From NCBI GenBank assembly GCA_001298545.1, contig LJCX01000001.1, forward strand, positions 310,001 to 374,000: DNA of 64,000 nt, read 5' to 3'. The notes under the pieces are model-generated. The model saw nothing but the letters and a program-made list of their open reading frames with translations. It did not search any database and was not told where the DNA came from. The translations under genes were made by a program, and so were the position numbers. This DNA comes from Actinobacteria bacterium OV320. Its GTDB lineage: Bacteria; Actinomycetota; Actinomycetes; Streptomycetales; Streptomycetaceae. Positions 56,968 to 64,000 of this stretch are shown one piece after another. The stretch's first letter is position 1; every line of letters starts with the position of its first letter.

Positions 56968-57918
56968 ATGAAGGCCGCTCAGATCACGGGTTACGGCGCA
57001 CCGGACGTCCTGCGCGTCAACGATGTCGACCGCCCCGCCCCCGGTGCCGGCGAGGTCCTGGTGTCGGTCGAGGCGTCCAGCGTGAACGGACACGACGTGA
57101 TCGTCCGCGCCGGGGAGTTGAAGATGGTGTCGGGGCGCCGCTTCCCGATCGGCGCGGGGCTGGACTTCGCGGGCGTCGTCGTAGAGACCGGCGCCGAGGT
57201 CGAGAGCCACCGGGTCGGGGACCGGGTGTGGGGCATGGTGCATCCCCGGCAGCGGCACACCACCGCGGGGGCGGCCGAGTACGTCGTGGTCCCCGCCGAC
57301 CGGATCGCGCCTGCCCCCGCGGGCCTCTCGCCGGTCGACGCGGCCTCCCTCGTCGTGGCGGGTGTCACGGCGCTGATCGCACTGCGCGACAGCGTGCGCC
57401 TCGCGGGCGGCGAACGGGTCCTCGTGCGGGGCGCGGCGGGCGGTGTCGGCACAGCCGCCGTGCAACTGGCCCACGCGATGGGCGGCCACGTCACCGCGCT
57501 GGCCCGCGACCGCCACGCCCAACTGCTCACCGGCCTCGGTGCCGACGAAGTCCTCGACTACGGTTCCACCACCTCGGACCGGATCGGACCGTTCGACGTC
57601 ATCGTCGACACCGTCGGCTCGGAACTGCACTGCTACCGAGGTCGGTTGGCCAAGGGCGGCCGGATGGTGACCGTCGGACTGTCGGCCGGCGCCCTGGCCG
57701 CGATCGCCGCGTCGAGCGTGCACGGCTCCCGCCGCATCCGCACCTTCAGCGCCCGTCCCGACAGCGCCGTGCTGCGCGACCTGACCGGGCATGTCGCCTC
57801 GGGTGCGCTGCGCCCGGTGGTCGACAGCGTGTACCCGCTCGCGGACATCGCCGCGGCGCACACGGCATTCGAACGCGGCGGAGCCGTGGGCAAGCACGTG
57901 ATCGCGGTGTCCGCGTAG
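56968..57918 (+). CDS. NADP-dependent quinone-oxidoreductase-like MDR protein
   Basis: 316 residues. A zinc-independent medium-chain dehydrogenase/reductase: GroES-like part with GAPDVLRVNDVDRPAPGAGEVLV and IGAGLDFAGVVVETG, and a Rossmann part with VLVRGAAGGVGTAAVQLA (nucleotide-binding AxxGxxG). No catalytic or structural zinc cysteines. It should reduce quinones or enones with NADPH. AAGGA eight bases before 56968 fixes the start. It is divergent from the XRE regulator and convergent with the imine-reductase gene. Confidence 0.9.
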   Translation: MKAAQITGYGAPDVLRVNDVDRPAPGAGEVLVSVEASSVNGHDVIVRAGELKMVSGRRFPIGAGLDFAGVVVETGAEVESHRVGDRVWGMVHPRQRHTTAGAAEYVVVPADRIAPAPAGLSPVDAASLVVAGVTALIALRDSVRLAGGERVLVRGAAGGVGTAAVQLAHAMGGHVTALARDRHAQLLTGLGADEVLDYGSTTSDRIGPFDVIVDTVGSELHCYRGRLAKGGRMVTVGLSAGALAAIAASSVHGSRRIRTFSARPDSAVLRDLTGHVASGALRPVVDSVYPLADIAAAHTAFERGGAVGKHVIAVSA

Positions 57919-58061
57919 CTCCGTGGTCCTCGCGAGTGCCCGCGAGTGCCCGCGAGTCCCTGTCTTCGTCCGGGACGGACCGACACGGCCGGCGCTGCTC
58001 GTCGGGGAACGGTCACCGGCCGGTCACCGGCACGGTCGCCGCTGTGGCGGCGTGCTGCCGA

Positions 58062-58943
58062 TCAGCGCAGCAGCAGGTCGATCACGCCCGTCAGGTCCTC
58101 CTCCTCGCTGCCCTCGCCCAGGCGGCGGCGCATCAGGTCGAAGTAGGGGCTGAGCAGTTCGGGGCTGACGCCCTGCTGCTCGGCGGTGCTCAGCAAGGTC
58201 GGGGTGCCGGCCACCTGCATGGCGAGCGGGGAGGCGACGTCTTTGGTGTAGTCGCCGCTCCGCAGACGGTCGGCCGTCCGGTGGACCGCCGGAGCCATCG
58301 CGACGAGCCAGTCGGCGAGCAGCGGGGCGAGCGACGCCGGATCGATGTCCTCCTTGCGGATCAGGGCGAAGGCGTGCGCGGACCCGGCGAACATCCCGTA
58401 CATGGCGCTGAGCAGGGCCACGTCGTGCAGGGCCGCGAAGCCCGCGTCCTCGCCGACGTAGGTGGTGCCGGCCGGGACCCCCAAGGTCTCCTGGTGCCGC
58501 TCGAACAGCTCCCGCGAGCCGCTGTAGAAGACGTAGCCTCCGGCTTCCGGGACACCGATCATCGGTGGGACGGCCATGATCCCGCCGTCCAGGTAACGGG
58601 CGCCGCGCTCGCGGGCCCACTCGGCGCGGGCGCGGGCCTGCGCAGGGGTGCTGGTGGTCAGGTTGACCAGGTCCCTGTCGGTCAGGTCGACGCCGGCCAA
58701 CGCCTCGTCGACCGAGGCGTCGTCCAGCAGACAGACGACGACCAGGGTGCTCGCCGCGACCGCCTCGGCGGCGCTGTCCGCGACCCTCGCACCCTCGGCG
58801 GCGAGCGCCGCGGAGCGGTGCGGATTGCGGTTCCAGACGGTGAGCGGGTGACCGGCGGCGAGCCAGGTACGGGCCAGCGCCGCACCCATCGCGCCGAGAC
58901 CCAGCAGCGTGACGGCGCTCTTCTCAACAGTGTTCTGTGTCAT
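58062..58943 (-). CDS. Imine reductase (IRED) family NADPH-dependent enzyme
   Basis: 293 residues. The Rossmann motif LLGLGAMGAALARTWLAAGHPLTVWNRNPHRS specifies NADP(H) (Arg after Asn). VNLTTSTPAQARARAEWARERGARYLDGGIMAVPPMIG and ALHDVALLSAMYGMF are hallmarks of IREDs, with Asp174 at the proton-donor position. This is a relative of 3-hydroxyisobutyrate dehydrogenases but lacks their catalytic Lys. Such enzymes reduce cyclic imines or perform reductive amination. The gene is divergent from an HxlR regulator across a perfect palindrome. ATG 58943 is the natural start. Confidence 0.85.
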   Translation of the reverse strand: MTQNTVEKSAVTLLGLGAMGAALARTWLAAGHPLTVWNRNPHRSAALAAEGARVADSAAEAVAASTLVVVCLLDDASVDEALAGVDLTDRDLVNLTTSTPAQARARAEWARERGARYLDGGIMAVPPMIGVPEAGGYVFYSGSRELFERHQETLGVPAGTTYVGEDAGFAALHDVALLSAMYGMFAGSAHAFALIRKEDIDPASLAPLLADWLVAMAPAVHRTADRLRSGDYTKDVASPLAMQVAGTPTLLSTAEQQGVSPELLSPYFDLMRRRLGEGSEEEDLTGVIDLLLR

Positions 58944-58976
58944 GCCGATCAGGCTGGTCGCAGGCCCCGGCGTGAT

Positions 58977-58990
58977 CAAGTACGTACTTG
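58977..58990. promoter_or_regulatory. Perfect palindrome, likely HxlR operator
   Basis: CAAGTACGTACTTG is a perfect 14-bp palindrome in the 96-base gap between the divergent imine-reductase and HxlR genes. Its place fits repression of the imine-reductase gene and autoregulation. Confidence 0.65.
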
Positions 58991-59039
58991 GGAGTGGGTG
59001 GTTACCCTGAGGTGAGCGAGCACGTCGGAAGGGTGGGGC

Positions 59040-59390
59040 ATGACGACGCTGAACCGGCCGGGCGCACCGGACGGCCACGCCTGCGGGATCGACACCGCGA
59101 TGGAGGTGATCGGCGGCAAGTGGAAGGTGCTGCTCCTCTGGGCGCTCCACGAGCACCCCTGCCGACGCTTCGGCGAGCTGCGCCGACTGCTTCCGGGGAT
59201 CACCGAGAAGGTGCTGGCCTCCCACCTGCGCGAGATGGAGGCGGACGGTGTCGTGCGCCGCGTCTCCTACGACGAGGTGCCGCCCCGGGTCGAGTACTCG
59301 CTGACCGAGGACGGCACGCGCCTCAACGACGCACTCCGGCCGCTGGCCGCCTGGGGAAGGGCGCGGCCGGCCGTGCGGCGGTCGGGATGA
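59040..59390 (+). CDS. HxlR family transcriptional regulator
   Basis: 116 residues. Winged helix with CGIDTAMEVIGGKWKVLLLWALHEHPCRRFGELRRLLPGITEKVLASHLREMEADGVV and the wing VPPRVEYSLTEDG. The N-terminal Cys (CGIDTAMEVIGGKW) is the conserved HxlR cysteine that can sense redox or aldehyde stress in relatives. GGAAGG and GGTGGGG precede ATG 59040. Divergent from the imine-reductase gene; a hairpin follows. Confidence 0.92.
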   Translation: MTTLNRPGAPDGHACGIDTAMEVIGGKWKVLLLWALHEHPCRRFGELRRLLPGITEKVLASHLREMEADGVVRRVSYDEVPPRVEYSLTEDGTRLNDALRPLAAWGRARPAVRRSG

Positions 59391-59428
59391 GCGCTCCGGC
59401 GGCAGCGATCGGGCCCGACAACACACGT

Positions 59429-59459
59429 GCCCGCCCTCGGAGTTGTGTCCGGGGCGGGC
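59429..59459. terminator. Terminator after the HxlR gene
   Basis: GCCCGCC/GGCGGGC, 7-bp stem with a 17-base loop. A 9-bp repeat (GCGTGCCGC three times, 59465-59491, last base changed) follows before the convergent XdhC gene. Confidence 0.45.
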
Positions 59460-59502
59460 CGCTCGCGTGCCGCGCGTGCCGCGCGTGCCGGGCTGTCGGG
59501 CC

Positions 59503-60624
59503 TCAGGCGGAGTGGCGTCGGTGGATCGGTCTGTCCGAACCGGTCAACGGCAGGCCCGTCCCGCCCCGGCGGGCGGCGACGATCTCCGCCGTGATCGACA
59601 GGGCGGTCTCCTCCGGTGTACGCCCGCCGAGGTCCAGGCCGATGGGTGACCTCAGCCGCGCCAACTCGTGTTCTCGCAGGCCGATGTCGCGCAGCCGCCG
59701 GTCCCGGTCGGCGTGGGTGCGGTGGGAGCCCATCGCGCCGACGAACGACACCGGCAACCGCAGTGCGACCTCCAGCAGCGGGACGTCGAACTTGGCGTCG
59801 TGGGTGAGCACGCACACCACGGTGCGCCCGTCCGTCCGGGTACCCCGCAGATAGCGGTGCGGCCAGTCCACGACGACCTCGTCGGCCTCGGGGAAACGCT
59901 CCGCGGTGGTGAAGACGGGCCGGGCGTCGCACACGGTGACGTGATAGCCGAGGAACTTGCCGGCCCGGACCAGTGCCGCCGCGAAATCGACGGCACCGAA
60001 CACGATCATCCGGGGCGGCGGCACGCTCGTCTCGACGAGCAGGGTGAGGCCGCCGGGACAGTGCGATCCGTCCTGCGACAGCTCGACCGTGGTGGTACGG
60101 CCCGTGTCGAGCGCGGTCAGGGCATGGGCCGTGGCGGTGCGGTCGAGGTCCTCGTGCCCGCCGAGGCCGCCCTCGCGGGAGCCGTCGGCATGCACGAGCA
60201 ACGCGGTGCCGAGCAGCGACCCGGGACCGCGGACGACCCTGACGAGCGCGACGGGTTCGCCCCGCGCCGACGTGTCCAGGGCGCGGCGCAACAGCGCACC
60301 GACCGGACCGTCCGCCGTGACCGGGGTGACCAGGACGTCGAGGACCCCGCCGCAGGTGAGTCCCACGGCGAAGGCGTCCTCGTCGCTGTAGCCGAAGCGT
60401 TCGAGCACGCTGTCGCCGGTCTCCAGCGCCCGGGCGCACAGGTCGTAGACCGACGCCTCCACGCAGCCGCCGGACACCGACCCGATGACGGTGCCCTCCC
60501 CGTCGACGGCGAGGGCGGCGCCCGGACCGCGTGGGGCGCTGCCGCCGACGGACACGACGGTCGCGACGGCGGCCTTGCGGCCCTCGGCCAGCCAGTCGCC
60601 CAGCTGCGGCGCGAGGTCAAGCAT
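59503..60624 (-). CDS. XdhC/CoxI/PaoD-type molybdenum cofactor insertion protein
   Basis: 373 residues. The N-terminal XdhC_CoxI domain has GSAPRGPGAALAVDGEGTVIGSVSGGCVEASVYDLC and LTCGGVLDVLV (Cys residues known in XdhC to bind the molybdopterin cofactor); the C-terminal Rossmann domain has FGAVDFAAALVRAGKFLGYHVTVCDARPVF and GAMGSHRTHADR. Family members bind, and may sulphurate, MoCo before insertion into the partner enzyme. The gene overlaps the end of the molybdopterin-subunit gene by eight bases and is last in the operon, in the position of PaoD. Confidence 0.9.
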   Translation of the reverse strand: MLDLAPQLGDWLAEGRKAAVATVVSVGGSAPRGPGAALAVDGEGTVIGSVSGGCVEASVYDLCARALETGDSVLERFGYSDEDAFAVGLTCGGVLDVLVTPVTADGPVGALLRRALDTSARGEPVALVRVVRGPGSLLGTALLVHADGSREGGLGGHEDLDRTATAHALTALDTGRTTTVELSQDGSHCPGGLTLLVETSVPPPRMIVFGAVDFAAALVRAGKFLGYHVTVCDARPVFTTAERFPEADEVVVDWPHRYLRGTRTDGRTVVCVLTHDAKFDVPLLEVALRLPVSFVGAMGSHRTHADRDRRLRDIGLREHELARLRSPIGLDLGGRTPEETALSITAEIVAARRGGTGLPLTGSDRPIHRRHSA

Positions 60625-62739
60625 CGCGGCCGCCCGTCAGGACCCGGTCGGGGCGGATGGGCAGGCTGCGGTGGCGTACGCCGGTCGCGTGCCACACGGC
60701 GTTGGCGACGGCGGCGGCCGCGCCGACGATGCCGATCTCACCGATGCCCTTGATGCCGACCGGGTCGTCGGGGTCGTCGTCCGCCACCCAGTGCGCCTCG
60801 ACCCGCGAGACGTCGGCGTGCGTCGCCACGTGGTATCCCGCGAGATCCGCTCCGACGGGACCGCCGAAGGCCGCGTCGCGCGCGGCTTCCTCGTGCAGGG
60901 CCATGGAGATGCCCCAGATCATCCCGCCGGTGAACTGGCCGCGCGCGGTGAGGGGGTTGACGATGCGCCCCGCCGCGAACACGCCGAGCATGTGCCGCAC
61001 CCGGACCTCGCCCGTGGCGGTGTCGACGGCGACCTCGGCGAACTGCGCGCCGAACGAGTGCCGTTCCTTCTGCGCGAGGGCGCCGATCGCCGCGGTGGTG
61101 TCGGAGCGCACGGTGATGCCCTCGGCCGGGATCGCCGCGCCCGGCACGAGCCGGTCGCGCAGTTCGCCCGCGGCGGCCATGACGGCCCAGGACCAGGACC
61201 GGGTGCCCATGGAACCGCCCGCGATCATCGCGAACCCGAACGCGCTGTCGCCGAGGCGTACTTGCACGCGGTCCGGCGGTACGTCCAGGGCGTCCGCGGC
61301 GACCAGGGTGAGGGCGGTCCGTGCGCCGGTGCCGATGTCCGCCGCCGCGATCCGTACGGTGAAGCGGCCGTCCGCCTCGGCGGTGATCGAGGCCGTGGAC
61401 GGGGCGGCGCCGGCGCCGAAGGAAGCCGCCGCGGTGCCGGTGCCGAGCAGCCAGCGCCCCTCGCGCCGTACCCCGGGCCGCGGGTCGCGCCGGTCCCAGC
61501 CGAAGCGGCGGGCGCCTTCCTCGAAACAGGCGCGCAGATTGCGGCCGGCGAAGGGGAGACCGGAGACCGGGCCCCGGTCCGGTTCGTTGCGCAGCCGGAG
61601 CTCGATCGGGTCGATGCCGCACCGGTGGGCGAGTTCGTCGAGCGCGGCCTCCAGCGCGAAGGACCCCGGCGCCTCGCCCGGGGCGCGCATCCAGGTGGGG
61701 CTCGGGACGTCGAGCGGTACGACCCGGTTCTCCGTGTGGTGGGCGTCGGCGTCGTACATCACCCGGGCCACGCCGGCGCTCGGCTCGACGAACTCGTGCA
61801 CGGTGGAGGTGCGGCTGAGCGAGCGGTGGTCCAGGGCGCGCAGCCGCCCGTCGGTGTCCGCCCCGAGCCTGACCCGCTGGATCGTGGGACTGCGGTGGCC
61901 GGCCAGCGTGAACATCTGACGCCGGGTCAGGACGACGCGTACCGGACGCCCGATCATCCGGGACGCCATCACGGCGGCGACCTGGTGGGCACGCACGCCC
62001 TTGCTGCCGAAGCCACCGCCGACGTGCTCCGAACGCACCCGCACCGACGCGGGATCGAGCGAGAAGAGGTTCGCCAGTTCCGCGACGACCCAGGTGGCGC
62101 CTTGGTTGGAGTCCACCACCTCGAGCCGGTCGGCCTCCCAGCGGGCGGTGGCCGCGTGGGGCTCCATGGGGTGATGGTGTTCTTCCGGAGTGGTGTACGT
62201 GGCGTCCACGACGACGGCGGACGCGGCGAGTTCGGCCTCCAGGTCACCCTTGTCCGTCACGGCGGGCATATGGCCGTCGGAGGGGTGGGCGTCGGGGTGG
62301 TCGCCGGTGAACCCGACGTCGTGCGGGGCTTGTTCGTAGTGGACGACCAGGGCTTCGGCGGCCTCGCGCGCCTGCTCGGACGTCTCGGCGACCACCAGCG
62401 CCACCGGCCAGCCCAGGTGCGGCACATGGTCGTTCTGGAAGACCGCGCAGGTCGGGTCCGGGGCGGTCCCCAGCAGGCCGATGTAGTCGGTCTTCAGCGG
62501 CGGGGCGTTGCGATGGTCCAGCACGGCGAGGACGCCGGGCATCGCGAGGACGGCGTCCGCTTCGACGTCCCGGATCCGGCCGCGGGCCACGGTGGACAAC
62601 ACCAGCCAGCCGTGGGCGAGTTCGGCGAAGGGGATCTCGCCCGCGTACCGGGCCGCACCGGTGACCTTGTCCCGCCCCTCCACACGGACGTGACCGGTGC
62701 CCACTGCGCGGACGCGGGCGAGGGGCGCCTCGGTCGTCG

Positions 62740-62743
<4 letters not shown>
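60617..62743 (-). CDS. Molybdopterin-binding subunit of aldehyde oxidoreductase (PaoC/XdhA-like)
   Basis: 708 residues, size of PaoC-type subunits. Landmarks: VTGAARYAGEIPF near the start, HVGGGFGSKGVRAHQVAAV (MoCo loop), RAPGEAPGSFALEAALDELAHRCGIDP, and near the C-terminus the catalytic Glu in KGIGEIGIVGAAAAVANA. It oxidises an aldehyde or heterocycle with water as oxygen source. The stop of the FAD-subunit gene overlaps its ATG (62740-62743). The operon order FeS-FAD-Mo-XdhC equals paoABCD. Unlike periplasmic PaoA, the export signal would be in the truncated FeS subunit and cannot be judged. Confidence 0.92.
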
Positions 62744-63728
<985 letters not shown>

Positions 63729-63732
<4 letters not shown>

Positions 63733-64000
63733 GCCGCAGGCTCCTTCGCTTCCGGTCCGGCTTCGGTGCGCGTCGCGGGCCCGGATTCCGCGGCCCTGGT
63801 GACGGCCTCGACGATCGAGGGGTAGGCGGCGCAGCGGCACAGGTTGCCGCTCATGCGCTCACGGATCTCGTCCGGGGTCAGGGGTGGTGGTCCGGCCGCG
63901 GGCCGCACGTCCGCCGAGGCGGCGCTCGGCCATCCGGCGGCGTGTTCCGCGAGCACACCGATCGCCGAACAGATCTGGCCCGGTGTGCAGTAGCCGCACT
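63729..64000 (-). CDS. [2Fe-2S] subunit (PaoA-like), 5' end outside the window
   Basis: Only the C-terminal 89 codons are inside the window. They include CGYCTPGQICSAIGVLAEH and MSGNLCRCAAYPSIVEAV, the two halves of the helical [2Fe-2S] domain (Cys-x2-Cys and Cys-x-Cys). The plant-type ferredoxin domain and any Tat signal lie beyond base 64000. The stop overlaps the start of the FAD-subunit gene. The C-terminal tail is Ala/Glu/Pro-rich. Confidence 0.92.

Overview
The window looks like a chromosomal stretch of a Streptomyces or close relative. The evidence is very high GC with G/C-ending codons, frequent GTG starts, tight ATGA overlaps, and actinomycete families such as DUF6114/DUF6230, SlpD/E-like aminopeptidases, a SigB/F/G-type sigma factor, a Streptomyces-type GvpA and AglF-like sugar permeases. 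No rRNA, tRNA, CRISPR array, prophage or PKS/NRPS cluster was seen. Gene starts were chosen from visible Shine-Dalgarno (SD) sequences; homology calls come from recalled family features, not from searches.

Region by region. 1-4.2 kb: a giant TPR-repeat protein (5' end outside the window) and a SUKH-like protein. 4.5-13.3 kb: an oxidation island with an acyl-CoA dehydrogenase, a TetR regulator, an aldehyde dehydrogenase coupled to an MpaB-type oxygenase, DUF6114 and DUF6230 envelope proteins, and two DUF2236 oxygenases. Two divergent promoters here (5686-5712 and 11361-11387) carry the same 27-bp inverted-repeat motif, so the TetR protein probably controls the whole island. 13.3-19.5 kb: SRPBCC, YqeY-like, LysR with a divergent hydrolase and methyltransferase, then a DUF1326/DUF2182 pair. 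19.5-24.7 kb: a PadR-ABC ATPase-FtsX operon split by an IS200/IS605-type TnpB element that carries a divergent ribbon-helix-helix gene; the element end seems to supply the PadR stop codon. 24.8-31.5 kb: a sugar ABC system (two binding proteins, a GH13 glucosidase, two permeases, no ATPase), followed by a Tn3 transposase remnant. 31.9-35.5 kb: a TetR / TetX-like monooxygenase pair and an AraC / hydrolase pair. 35.7-39.0 kb: tandem secreted aminopeptidases.

39.6-49.2 kb is the most unusual part. It holds an orphan gvpA, three consecutive peptidoglycan-active proteins sharing one binding module, a stand-alone protease-propeptide-like protein in front of a leaderless subtilase with a similar propeptide, a SigB-type sigma factor with a candidate stress promoter, a GvpU-like protein and an iron-permease-like membrane protein. 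No full gas-vesicle cluster is present. The way these genes work together is not known to me and is the best candidate here for an undescribed system.

49.3-55.9 kb: an MFS transporter, a LigI-like lactonase and a LigJ-like hydratase (lower protocatechuate 4,5-cleavage chemistry), divergent from a two-component system coupled to an orphan TAXI binding protein. 56-59.4 kb: an XRE regulator with a divergent quinone oxidoreductase, and an imine-reductase-family enzyme divergent from an HxlR regulator across a perfect 14-bp palindrome. 59.5-64 kb: a PaoABCD-type molybdenum aldehyde oxidoreductase operon that runs off the window.
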